38,351 nt of DNA from assembly GCA_029255365.1 (NCBI GenBank), contig JAPFQF010000047.1, forward strand, positions 1 through 38,351. The letters run 5' to 3'. Shown here one piece after another: positions 31,020 to 38,351 of the stretch. The stretch's first letter is position 1. Every line of letters begins with the position of its first letter. This stretch comes from Candidatus Nitrosopumilus sp. GTDB taxonomy: Archaea; Thermoproteota; Nitrososphaeria; Nitrososphaerales; Nitrosopumilaceae. The notes beneath the pieces are model-generated. The model was given only the letters and a program-made list of their open reading frames with translations. It ran no database searches and was not told the DNA's origin. A program made the position numbers and the translations under genes.

Positions 31020-31301
31020 TTAAACCCGATTTATCTTGAAATCGCGCTTTGGTTGCTGTGTAGATAGTAAAATTTGCTTTAATTGCTCATCGGTGATTTG
31101 GCCAGGGATTTTTTGTTGGGTTGCCATACCAATCAGATATTGTTCAACCATCTCAGAAAGTTCAGGTTTCACCATTTTGATATTGTTTAGTCGCATTCTG
31201 GCTTCAGGGGTCAAAACTTGTTTTAGAATTTGCTCTTTTTGTGCAGCAAATTCATGATTAGTTTTATCGATAGGAGGTTCGTTATATTCTGGAAAACTCA
31301 T
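31020..31301 (-). CDS. PDCD5-family DNA-binding protein
   Basis: Small helical DNA-binding protein conserved in archaea and eukaryotes. The core ILKQVLTPEARMRLNNIKMVKPELSEMVEQYLIGMATQQKI is the PDCD5 signature helix bundle, followed by ITDEQLKQILLSTQ and a basic tail. Length 93 residues, normal for archaeal homologues. It lies 7 bp downstream of rps19e, a conserved archaeal arrangement. Confidence 0.94.
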   Translation of the reverse strand: MSFPEYNEPPIDKTNHEFAAQKEQILKQVLTPEARMRLNNIKMVKPELSEMVEQYLIGMATQQKIPGQITDEQLKQILLSTQQPKRDFKINRV

Positions 31302-31308
31302 TTTGAAT

Positions 31309-31761
31309 CTAAGAATATATTTTCAATTTAGGATTTTCAACAATCAGTTCTTTAAGAATTTCTGTTGCTAATCTATCTAGTTTTTGCATTCCTTGTTTAG
31401 AAACGATGCGCCCTTTCTTCTCAACTTTTTCAAGATAGCCAAGTTTTTCTAATCCTTGAATTGCATTGCGAATAATTGCACCGCCGGCATCTTTATGATG
31501 TGCGGCTCCATATCCTGATGGTTTGCCGCCACCGTAATCATTTCTCAAAGCATTAATTCCGATTGGACCGTTAAGGTAAATTTTTCTCATAATTGAAGCG
31601 CATCTTGTTTGCCACCATTCTCTATCTTGTGGAGGTTTTTCTGCATGAGCCCCGGTTTTGACAAAGGGTATCCAAGAAGGTGCAGGAATATCCTCACTCT
31701 TTAGTGCTGTAGATAGTCTTTCTATCAATACGTCTGCTGGTACATCGTATACCTTTGCCAT
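31309..31761 (-). CDS. rps19e: 30S ribosomal protein S19e
   Basis: Small-subunit head protein required for 40S-type maturation. Recognised by VYDVPADVLIERLSTALK, WIPFVKTGAHAEKPPQDREWWQTRCASIMRKIYLNGPIGI and LRNDYGGGKPSGYGAAHHKDAGGAIIR, followed by LEKLGYLEK and KGRIVSKQGMQKLDRLA. At 150 residues it is full length. It is the first gene of the pair with PDCD5. Confidence 0.97.
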   Translation of the reverse strand: MAKVYDVPADVLIERLSTALKSEDIPAPSWIPFVKTGAHAEKPPQDREWWQTRCASIMRKIYLNGPIGINALRNDYGGGKPSGYGAAHHKDAGGAIIRNAIQGLEKLGYLEKVEKKGRIVSKQGMQKLDRLATEILKELIVENPKLKIYS

Positions 31762-31926
31762 AAAGTCAAAAACCCGATAATCGTCTTATAAATCATTGAG
31801 ATATTGTGTCAAGTTTGTTCAACATATTTCAGCACAATTCTTAGATCGGAGTTTTGTTTTTCATTACTGGCTAAAATTTCTTTCAAACCATCAAAATTGT
31901 TATGAAATACATGGCTTGGGTTTTGA

Positions 31927-33534
31927 TTATCTAATAATCCCCTGGCTGATTAGAAATTCTATTCCCCTGACAAAATCCCCTTCAGAAATCAAACCGTCCG
32001 CCCACCAACCTGCATTGTTTTTTACCCAGGATGGGATTTCTTGAGATCCGGCGGATTTGGATTCAGAGACTGGAATGCCAATTATGTTTTCATTGATTAA
32101 GAATTGAATTGATCGGACAAATTCCTCATTACCTATAATTCCGTCCGCCCACCAACCTGCATTGTTTTTTACCCAGGATGGAACAATTGTAGTTTTTTCT
32201 TCTTTTACAGATTGTGAAGCAAGGCTAAAGTCGGATTTTGATGTAAAATACTTTTCAAAATTTTTAGAATCATGGCCAGTTAAGATTATTTTCAGTTGAT
32301 ATTGCCCATCAGTTGGAATTAAAACAGATTCTTGATAAATTCCACGGGGAGTCAAAATGCCAAGATATGTTTCAGAAACTCCGATGTTTGACCAGATCTC
32401 TTTTCCAGAGGAATCAGTAACACTGTATGCAAATAAAATATCTTTAGCAAAGTCATCATTTACATCAAAGAAAGAAAATGTGAGGGGTATTTTTTCACCT
32501 GCTTTTAATTTTGAATCCCACGATACTTTTGCAACAAAACCATTTTCAAACATCAAATTAAGTTCATTGAGAGCAATTTGCTCTCCAGATAAAATTTCTA
32601 TTTTTATTATGCCGTCATCATTTTGAGCACCTATGTTGTTTTTAATCAACATGAGTTTCTCATGCGGAATGGCCATTCTAATAATATTTTCGTCAGGTTT
32701 TGAAACATCAAAATCAAAATAATTATCTTGAATTTTAATGCCCTCTACAAAAACATCAACATCATATCCTTGCTTGAAAAATGAAAAATCCTTATCCAGA
32801 GATACAATTTGGTGGATGCTAGAATCAGAATTATGTTCATTCAAATCATACGATATTTCATATGAGATCTTATCTGATGATTCATCATAATTGAAATTTG
32901 AAATTTTATCATTGTATGATTTTATAGATATTGGCATCTCTTGACCGTTTGCAATTTTAATTGGGAATGTTTGTTTTTGAGGAAGATACAAGAAAGTTTC
33001 AAAGAGCAAATCTTTGGCGGTCATTGTTTTGGGATTTGTCGCACCAACTATGGAAACTTGGATTTTGTACTGCCCACTTTTATCAAAAATAGGGCCTTGA
33101 ATTACAGGTAACGAGTCACCTCTTGCATAATAGGCTCCAGCTATGGCATGTTTTTCGCCATAATACTTTGTGCATTTCCAAAGGTTTTGATCTTGACATC
33201 CTGACGTAGGTTTAATTTCCAAATCTAATTTGCCATCATCATCAAAAAAATATTCGTTGGCAACTAGGGCATTTTCATGAAAAATCTGAACTCGGTATGT
33301 TACACTCTTGATATTGACATTTGTATCACTGTCAAAGAATCTAATCGACAGGTTGGCACTTTTGGAATCCCCATAAATGAAATCTTCCGGGGACAGAATT
33401 GTGGTCAACGCTACTCTTAATCCGTCAAAATCGATCGGCGGTGCAAGAGACCCTGAATGATGCTGTGCGTGTGCAGGGGTAATTGAAATGAAGAACAATC
33501 CTACCACTATCAACAAAATAAGCTTTGAAATCAC
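31927..33534 (-). CDS. Secreted protein with two C-terminal PSWVKNNAGWWADG repeats
   Basis: Exported or cell-surface protein of unknown role. Residues 1-23 are a signal peptide (LILLIVVGLFFISITPAHA). Residues about 30-440 are beta-rich, Ig-like stretches with several KSANLSIRF- and YQLKIILTGHDS-type strands and one Cys pair (SGCQDQNLWKC). The C-terminus has two copies of a module PSWVKNNAGWWADG-x-I-x(3)-EF/DFVR-x-I-x-FLI, around residues 455-495 and 505-535. This module is common in thaumarchaeal secreted proteins, where it may mediate surface attachment. No catalytic motif is recognised. Confidence 0.88.
   Translation of the reverse strand: MISKLILLIVVGLFFISITPAHAQHHSGSLAPPIDFDGLRVALTTILSPEDFIYGDSKSANLSIRFFDSDTNVNIKSVTYRVQIFHENALVANEYFFDDDGKLDLEIKPTSGCQDQNLWKCTKYYGEKHAIAGAYYARGDSLPVIQGPIFDKSGQYKIQVSIVGATNPKTMTAKDLLFETFLYLPQKQTFPIKIANGQEMPISIKSYNDKISNFNYDESSDKISYEISYDLNEHNSDSSIHQIVSLDKDFSFFKQGYDVDVFVEGIKIQDNYFDFDVSKPDENIIRMAIPHEKLMLIKNNIGAQNDDGIIKIEILSGEQIALNELNLMFENGFVAKVSWDSKLKAGEKIPLTFSFFDVNDDFAKDILFAYSVTDSSGKEIWSNIGVSETYLGILTPRGIYQESVLIPTDGQYQLKIILTGHDSKNFEKYFTSKSDFSLASQSVKEEKTTIVPSWVKNNAGWWADGIIGNEEFVRSIQFLINENIIGIPVSESKSAGSQEIPSWVKNNAGWWADGLISEGDFVRGIEFLISQGIIR
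31994..32034 (-). repeat. 41-bp direct repeat, copy A (encodes PSWVKNNAGWWADG)
   Basis: Identical over 41 bp to 32141-32181. Encodes the Trp-rich motif of the second C-terminal module. Perfect nucleotide identity, including third positions, implies recent duplication or gene conversion within the gene. Confidence 0.9.
32141..32181 (-). repeat. 41-bp direct repeat, copy B
   Basis: Second copy, 147 bp from copy A in the same reading frame and orientation. Sequence outside the 41 bp has diverged (the modules differ in the flanking residues). Confidence 0.9.
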
Positions 33535-33636
33535 AATTTTAGATATTCTGAGGATCTTAAAATATGATTGTGAATCATTGTTTCCACAAGCAATTTCTCT
33601 TGTAATTATTCATAATATAGTGAAATTGTTCTAAAA

Positions 33637-33708
33637 CTACTGAACTTCTATATCCAAATCTAATTCTGATAAGAGTCCATTCCACCATTTTGAGATAAAT
33701 TCAGACAT
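33637..33708 (-). CDS. Candidate 23-residue microprotein
   Basis: ATG at 33708 to TAG at 33637 in an otherwise empty gap of 230 bp. Product MSEFISKWWNGLLSELDLD plus four residues: an amphipathic helix with a Trp pair and an acidic C-terminal half. A TATA-like ccttatagatct (minus: agatctataagg) lies about 26 nt upstream, the spacing used by leaderless genes elsewhere in this window. Too short to prove by sequence alone. Confidence 0.4.
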   Translation of the reverse strand: MSEFISKWWNGLLSELDLDIEVQ

Positions 33709-33728
33709 AATGCAAACCATTCTGGTTT

Positions 33729-33740
33729 CCTTATAGATCT
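33729..33740 (-). promoter_or_regulatory. TATA box upstream of the 23-residue ORF
   Basis: Minus strand agatctataagg, about 26 nt before the ATG at 33708. It lies just after the RNase P subunit gene stop at 33765, so it must serve a separate transcript: the microprotein, a small RNA, or possibly the secreted protein gene further on. Confidence 0.4.
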
Positions 33741-33764
33741 TACGCATGGAAATGAAAGTTGTAT

Positions 33765-34073
33765 TTAATCTGGGTCGGATATAATTTTGCGGTAAGTGTG
33801 TCCACACAAGTTACAGGAAATTCTGATCGACTTGACAGAGGCTCCTCCTACTCGAAATCTAGAATTTATTCCAGGCGCAATGAATGATTTACATTTTTTA
33901 CAAAACACCATACTAAGATAATACGGCATTCGAATTTTGTGTCTGGTACTAATTCTTCGTGCAAGAAAGGCTTGTCTCTGAGAAAGTTCAGGGTTCCCCC
34001 TTGCATTCGTAATTGCGTTTTCAATGAGAATTTGCATCCTCTCCAGTGCAATTTTTCTCACAGCCTGTTTCAC
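33765..34073 (-). CDS. rnp4: Ribonuclease P protein component 4 (Rpp21/Rpr2)
   Basis: Protein subunit of archaeal RNase P, which trims the 5' leader of tRNAs. Residues 1-60 are helical (VRKIALERMQILIENAI, RQAFLARRISTRHKIRMP), and residues 65-102 form the zinc ribbon FCKKCKSFIAPG and ISCNLCGHTYRK. The frame stays open to 34154, but that part is inside the tRNA-Gly gene. I place the start at GTG 34073, 102 residues, because an SD-like AGGTGAT lies 5-6 nt upstream and the protein then begins at the Rpp21 helix. It is immediately downstream of a tRNA gene. Confidence 0.9.
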   Translation of the reverse strand: MKQAVRKIALERMQILIENAITNARGNPELSQRQAFLARRISTRHKIRMPYYLSMVFCKKCKSFIAPGINSRFRVGGASVKSIRISCNLCGHTYRKIISDPD

Positions 34074-34124
34074 AGTATCACCTAAAATCACACCTAAAAA
34101 TTGGTTCTCATAAGGATTGAAAAA

Positions 34125-34198
34125 TGCAGTCAGCGGGATTCGGACCCGCGTCACAGGGTTGGAAACCCCGAATACTAACCAGGCTATACTATGACTGC
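34125..34198 (-). tRNA. tRNA-Gly (UCC anticodon)
   Basis: Complete 74-nt cloverleaf, intron-free. Acceptor GCAGTCA/TGACTGC (7 bp), D stem GTAT with GTAT through G-U pairs, anticodon stem CGGGG/CCCTG with loop TTTCCAA (anticodon TCC, reads GGA glycine codons), variable TGAC, T stem GCGGG/CCCGC with loop TCCGAAT. Discriminator A; CCA is not encoded. It lies between nep1 and the RNase P subunit on the same strand. Confidence 0.96.
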
Positions 34199-34220
34199 AA
34201 TAAAATGAAAATTTTATTTC

Positions 34221-34889
34221 CTACATAAAAATGGTTTTTTCGTACTCATAGAGCATTCTGGCAACCACAACATGCCCCTCGAATGATTCGGCACCAATAG
34301 AATAAAGATCCGTTATTTTGCTTTCAACTGAATCGGAGAAATGCCCCTTTTGGAATCCTCCAACAACAACACATGCATCGTCAGGGATCTCCTTTGCAAT
34401 TTTTTCATACGTACTCTTAGTACCCTTTGTAGAAAAACCAAATACTTTTGATGGGTTTATCTCGCCAAGCAGCTCAGAAAATGTTTTTTCTCCAATTTCC
34501 AATAAAATATCGTCGTTTGTCGTGATTTCTTTTTCTTGATACAGTTTTTCTATAACTCCCTCAAACCTGTGGTATGATTTAGGAATGTGAACGTTTTTTC
34601 CAAAAGATATCACTTTGTCATCAAGGGTGTGAACATAAAGTTTCATTTTATTTTGAAGGTATAGCGGAATGGTAGTAGCCTCAAGTATTGAAAAATGCAC
34701 CAGATCTGGTCTTCCCCTCTTCATTTCATTTTCAATTCCCTTCATAGCTGCAAAATGCCATGAATTATCCAGCAAGATTTCCGACGGATGTTTTCCCAGT
34801 TTTCTCGCATGTGCGATTACTGACGGGTGATGTTCTAGCTCAGGCGGAACTAACTCTAATGAGGATTCAGACAAAATTAAAGAAATCAT
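34221..34889 (-). CDS. nep1: 16S rRNA pseudouridine N1-methyltransferase Nep1 (Emg1)
   Basis: SPOUT-class methyltransferase acting on pseudouridine in helix 35 of 16S rRNA during small-subunit assembly. Signature regions: LEHHPSVIAHARKLGKHPSEILLDNSWHFAAMKGI, RGRPDLVHFSILEATTIPL, RVP-type KSYHRFEGVIEKLYQE, and CVVVGGFQKGHFSDSV in the trefoil knot. Length 222 residues is typical. It starts 1 bp after the stop of the glycosidase-like gene and the tRNA-Gly follows it. Confidence 0.96.
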   Translation of the reverse strand: MISLILSESSLELVPPELEHHPSVIAHARKLGKHPSEILLDNSWHFAAMKGIENEMKRGRPDLVHFSILEATTIPLYLQNKMKLYVHTLDDKVISFGKNVHIPKSYHRFEGVIEKLYQEKEITTNDDILLEIGEKTFSELLGEINPSKVFGFSTKGTKSTYEKIAKEIPDDACVVVGGFQKGHFSDSVESKITDLYSIGAESFEGHVVVARMLYEYEKTIFM

Positions 34890-34890
34890 T

Positions 34891-36006
34891 TTAGTTCATC
34901 ATTTTAATTTGCTTGCTGAATTCATTCCAGCTTGATTTAGCATTGCCATCGTTGTTGATCATGCCTGCACTACAAATGTAATGACTTAATCTTTCCACCA
35001 CATGTTCGCTAGTCCCAAAACCAGAACCCCCAATAGTAAGAGTATCATCTCCAATTATCGGAGCCTCGACTATGCATGTTCCTTCAGGTCGGTCATATTG
35101 TCTATACCAAGTAAAAAATTCTATTTGAGATTCATTTTCACTGTAAAATTCAAAGGATTTTTTTAGAAATTCTGTTTGTCCTGTTTCACTTCCACCGACA
35201 AAATCAGATGTACTCCAACTAATCTCAAAGATTCCCACTTTCTTGCCGCCTGCCAAATCAAACATCTGTTGTAATTCTTCTTTTGCTTGTTGTGGAGTTT
35301 TTACAATATCATTTAGCGGGTCAACTGGAGAATATGAAAAAGCAACAAAATCACCAACGGATAATTCAGTCACGATATATCGTAGATTTTTATTTAAAAC
35401 TTGGTCTAATGCAAATGCATTTCCTATTTTTACATCAGGGTGTTTTGATTTGATTTTATCATATACACCATTGAATAGTTCTTTGTATACAGGGATGTTT
35501 TGCTCGTAAAATCTGAATTGCGATTCTGTTTGTCCTGCAAGAATTACGGTGTCCACAATGTCATACCTTGACAATATTTCATCAAGTACACTGACAACTC
35601 TATCCTCACCTATAGAATTGATAGGCGGTCTTCCAATCCAATCGGGGAAAGGTCCAAGTGTTTCGCCGTTGATTATGGAAAAGAATAGAGTGACTTTGAG
35701 ATTATTTTTTTCATTCAGACCCATCAAAATGTCTGATTGCTTCCAATCAAATTCCCCACGTACTGGTTCAACCAGATTCCAAAAAAGATAGACATTGCTT
35801 CTTCCAATCCCAGAATCAGACGCTTGTGAATAGACAGCGTCTAATTCTTGCAGGGTTGTTGATTGGTCTGGCGAATTAATCACAAGGCCGATTTTTTCAT
35901 TTGTCTGCTGAGGTGAAATAATACTAGTAAAAATGATCAAACTTACTGCAACGATAGCAATGACAGCGCCTATGCCCATAAACACGCCTAGTGATTTTTT
36001 ATCCAT
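34891..36006 (-). CDS. Membrane-anchored glycoside-hydrolase-like TIM-barrel protein
   Basis: A 371-residue protein with one N-terminal membrane helix (residues 8-30, GVFMGIGAVIAIVAVSLIIF), placing the rest outside the cell. The exterior domain resembles clan-A glycosidases: RSNVYLFWNLVEPVRGEFDW, then LAGQTESQF where an acid/base Glu would sit, and VGIFEISWST where a nucleophile Glu would sit, with FFTWYRQYD near the end. The classical NE dyad is replaced by TE. There is no obvious sugar-binding module. Substrate is unknown; a role in S-layer or surface glycan processing is a guess. Confidence 0.75.
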   Translation of the reverse strand: MDKKSLGVFMGIGAVIAIVAVSLIIFTSIISPQQTNEKIGLVINSPDQSTTLQELDAVYSQASDSGIGRSNVYLFWNLVEPVRGEFDWKQSDILMGLNEKNNLKVTLFFSIINGETLGPFPDWIGRPPINSIGEDRVVSVLDEILSRYDIVDTVILAGQTESQFRFYEQNIPVYKELFNGVYDKIKSKHPDVKIGNAFALDQVLNKNLRYIVTELSVGDFVAFSYSPVDPLNDIVKTPQQAKEELQQMFDLAGGKKVGIFEISWSTSDFVGGSETGQTEFLKKSFEFYSENESQIEFFTWYRQYDRPEGTCIVEAPIIGDDTLTIGGSGFGTSEHVVERLSHYICSAGMINNDGNAKSSWNEFSKQIKMMN

Positions 36007-36052
36007 GTAGATTCAAAAAGAAAAGAAAGTAAAAGAGTTGTGATTCTGTCGG

Positions 36053-38351
36053 TTATCCAGAAGTACAACCACTGTAGCCACATTCAATACACATGCTACA
36101 GCCCTCTACAAAGACCAGGGTGTTTTTACATGTTGGGCACAGACGATCTTCGGAGACCTTTTCTTGTATTTTGTGTTCAATTTTGATCTCTTCGTCATGA
36201 ATTTTTAATGCTAATGAGGCACCAACTTGTGATTTGATGTAGGGGTTTGTGATATTTTCATTAACATATGCTGTCATGTACCCACTTGGTGTTACCTCAA
36301 ACGTCTTTGTTGCATTCTCATTTGTCATGTGAAGGACCTGTTTGTGTCTTGAACCGTCACGATACACAGTCATTCCTTTTAGACCAATTTCATGGGCTAG
36401 CAGATATGCAGATTTAACATCGTCAACTGTTACATCATAAGGCATGTTGATTGTTTTTGCAATTGCATTTCCAATCCAGTCCTGCCATACACCTTGAGCC
36501 ATCAGATGATCAGCCCAATGGATATCCATTGCTGTGACAAAGACATCTTGCATCCATTGTGGAATTTCGTCCAATCCTTTCACTGAACCATAGTTCTCTG
36601 CAATCTTCTCAAGAATCTCGTCTGAGTAAAGACCTGCTTCTTTGAGGGCGTCTTCAAGAATCTTGTTTGTATAGAAGAATCTTCCAACAGTAACTCTCTT
36701 TTCAAACACTAAAGCAAACGCAGGCTCCATTCCGTTTGAACAGTCTGCAATCATAGACAGTGTTCCAGTTGGTGCCACTGTGGTAGTTAAGACATTTCTA
36801 ATACCGTGTTTTTTGATTTCTTCAATGAGTGGCTCCCATTCATACGAATGAGATTCTTTTGATTTCTCATAGTAGCCAGATATCGGAATCTTTCCTTCAG
36901 GATATTCTGTCTTTGCGCAAAGTGTGAATTCACCGCGAGATCTTGCAAGTGCGACACTTTCTTCCATGGAATAGTATGTTAGGGCTTCAGAGAGTTTTGA
37001 TTGGAGTTCGTATCCCTCTTGAGAATTGTATGGGATTTTCAGTCGGTACAACAAATCAGCTACTCCCATCACTCCAAGTCCAATTCTTCTAGACTCTTTT
37101 GAGGCCACACTAATTTCCGGCACTGGATAATTATTGACATCAATAATGTTATCCAGGAATCTTGTTGTCTTTCTGATAATCTCCTCGTATCCTTGCCAGT
37201 CAAATTCATAGGATCCGTCTGCTTGTCTTTTTGCAAGATTCACCAGATTGATAGAACCCAAGTTGCATGACTCGTATGGATAGAGGCTTTGTTCGCCGCA
37301 CGGATTTGTAGCTCTAAGTGGTGCTTTTCTTGCTTTAGCAAACACATTGTATTTGTTAATTTGATCAAAGAAGATCAAACCAGGTTCTGCGCTCTTCCAT
37401 GCAGACAATGCAATTAGATCAATTAGTTGGTGTGCATTGATTTCTTTGACAGGTTTTCTGTCACGTGGACTGCGTAAAACGTAGTTGCCATCAGTGGTAT
37501 TAACAAGTGCATTCCAAAAGTCTTCCCAGATTCCCACACTCACATTGAAATTTTCTAGAACGCCTGGTTCTGTTTTGTTTGTGATGAACTTTTCAACATC
37601 AGGATGCCATGCTTCAATGATTCCCATGTTTGCACCACGTCTTTTGCCACCCTGTTTTACAACTTCAGTGACAGTATTGATGATATTCATGAAAGATACT
37701 GGGCCAGATGCAACACCGGAGGTTGATGCTACAATGTCACCTTCTTCACGAAGATTAGAGTAATTGATTCCAACTCCACCGCCGGACTTGAAGATCAATG
37801 CTGCATCAGAGGTAGTTTTCATGATTTCTTCCATGCCATCTTCCATGCCAAGTACAAAGCATGCTGAAAGTTGTCCTAGTCTTCCACCAGCATTCATCAT
37901 GGTTGGTGAGTTTGGTAGGAAGTCCTGGCCAGTCATCATTGTAAAGTATTCAGTGATTTTATCTGCATAACTTTCGAGTTTTTTTCCTGCTAGTAATGTC
38001 AATAGATCTTTGAAACTTACCTTCATCTGACCTTTTTTTGCAAGGGTCACATAGTGGGTGATTAGAGATCTAAAATGCCATTTATTGAAGAAATAATCTC
38101 CTACTTTGAATTTGTAATCAAAGGCATCTAGTTTTTCAAGATATGATTCTGCTTCGTCTATATTCTGCTTGTTGTTTCCAGATTTGTCAAAAATTTGCGA
38201 ATCATATAGTATGTCACCAATTCCGACTAGAATTGCGACTCTTTCAAACATTTGAGTGGGCGACTCAATAATCTCACTTTTTCCGTTTCTGAAAAGATAT
38301 CTTGAGGCCAACACCCTCAGACAGTTCAAATCAAATTTTTTGGAGACTGGA
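36053..38351 (-). CDS. nrdJ: Adenosylcobalamin-dependent (class II) ribonucleotide reductase, 5' end beyond window
   Basis: Reduces ribonucleotides to deoxyribonucleotides using B12 radical chemistry. The frame is open through the right edge, so the N-terminus is missing (about 765 codons visible). Seen in order: QDFLPNSPTMMNAG, QLSACFVLGMEDGMEEI (redox Cys), FKSGGGVGINYS, NPCGEQSLYPYESCNLGS (radical-relay NxCxE motif and second redox Cys), TTTVAPTGTLSMIADCSNG, and a C-terminal zinc ribbon CPTCKNTLVFVEGCSMCIECG. It needs the cofactor made by the cobalamin operon at 2057-6242. Confidence 0.95.
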   Translation of the reverse strand, partial: PVSKKFDLNCLRVLASRYLFRNGKSEIIESPTQMFERVAILVGIGDILYDSQIFDKSGNNKQNIDEAESYLEKLDAFDYKFKVGDYFFNKWHFRSLITHYVTLAKKGQMKVSFKDLLTLLAGKKLESYADKITEYFTMMTGQDFLPNSPTMMNAGGRLGQLSACFVLGMEDGMEEIMKTTSDAALIFKSGGGVGINYSNLREEGDIVASTSGVASGPVSFMNIINTVTEVVKQGGKRRGANMGIIEAWHPDVEKFITNKTEPGVLENFNVSVGIWEDFWNALVNTTDGNYVLRSPRDRKPVKEINAHQLIDLIALSAWKSAEPGLIFFDQINKYNVFAKARKAPLRATNPCGEQSLYPYESCNLGSINLVNLAKRQADGSYEFDWQGYEEIIRKTTRFLDNIIDVNNYPVPEISVASKESRRIGLGVMGVADLLYRLKIPYNSQEGYELQSKLSEALTYYSMEESVALARSRGEFTLCAKTEYPEGKIPISGYYEKSKESHSYEWEPLIEEIKKHGIRNVLTTTVAPTGTLSMIADCSNGMEPAFALVFEKRVTVGRFFYTNKILEDALKEAGLYSDEILEKIAENYGSVKGLDEIPQWMQDVFVTAMDIHWADHLMAQGVWQDWIGNAIAKTINMPYDVTVDDVKSAYLLAHEIGLKGMTVYRDGSRHKQVLHMTNENATKTFEVTPSGYMTAYVNENITNPYIKSQVGASLALKIHDEEIKIEHKIQEKVSEDRLCPTCKNTLVFVEGCSMCIECGYSGCTSG

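Noticed and set aside
34074-34154. Upstream start of the RNase P subunit gene
   Set aside because: The first codons read through the 3' end of tRNA-Gly (MTRVRIPLTA is a translation of the T arm); the SD-preceded GTG at 34073 is better.
1-38351. CRISPR array, insertion sequence or prophage
   Set aside because: No evenly spaced direct repeats, transposase, integrase or phage structural gene was seen on either strand.

Overview
This window is a dense, AT-rich archaeal chromosome segment. The information-processing genes point to an ammonia-oxidising Thaumarchaeon (Nitrososphaeria, Nitrosopumilus-like): ribosomal proteins L44e, S27e and S19e, NAC, TFE, Trm56, Nep1, an RNase P Rpp21-type subunit, PDCD5, and a leaderless-looking gene style with TATA boxes about 26 nt before start codons. 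A secreted protein with C-terminal PSWVKNNAGWWADG repeats, a motif I associate with marine Thaumarchaeota, supports this. I see no insertion sequence, integrase, phage gene or CRISPR array.

Layout. At 1-1537 (minus) lies an adenine deaminase cut by the window edge, followed by L44e and S27e on plus. At 2057-6242 (minus) is a five-gene cobalamin operon, cobD-cbiP-cbiB-cobS-cobY, covering aminopropanol side-chain formation and nucleotide-loop assembly; its CbiP lacks the usual glutamine-amidotransferase half. At 6326-8873 are aspartate-semialdehyde dehydrogenase, an Lrp/AsnC regulator and heme O synthase. The stretch 8868-11825 is the most accessory-looking part: small hypotheticals, two Trp-rich helical (phasin-like) proteins, an unknown gene pair and a decayed gene. 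At 11879-16590 (minus) are a thioesterase, a UbiD-family decarboxylase with a small protein resembling proteasome assembly chaperone 4, a zinc-ribbon protein, an 800-bp very AT-rich spacer, an ATP-synthase-H-like coiled coil, NAC and a PUA protein.

At 16682-21425 (plus) are an AbrB-PhoU regulator, HflX, Trm56, TFE and an aldehyde dehydrogenase. At 21448-22607 (minus) are an acidic small protein, a hemerythrin and a basic SWIB-like mini-protein. At 22644-26966 (minus) is a nearly complete riboflavin pathway: alpha-type riboflavin synthase, DHBP synthase, lumazine synthase, GTP cyclohydrolase III, an amidohydrolase and the diaminopyrimidine reductase. A perfect 14-bp palindrome lies just upstream of its ribB promoter. 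Next come TPR, RHH, CheY-like and HTH genes (27000-29018), a citrate-lyase-beta-type lyase with a CCR-like medium-chain reductase (29037-30978), PDCD5 and S19e, the repeat-bearing secreted protein, Rpp21, tRNA-Gly(UCC), Nep1, a membrane-anchored glycosidase-like protein, and at the right edge the B12-dependent ribonucleotide reductase.

How the genes connect. The cobalamin operon makes the cofactor that the NrdJ-type reductase at the other end needs. The riboflavin operon contains an amidohydrolase with a full deaminase-type metal site, lying exactly where archaeal riboflavin synthesis has classically lacked an assigned deformylase or deaminase. The best discovery candidates are that amidohydrolase, the CbiP without an amidotransferase domain, the PAC4-like protein and the paired Trp-repeat proteins.
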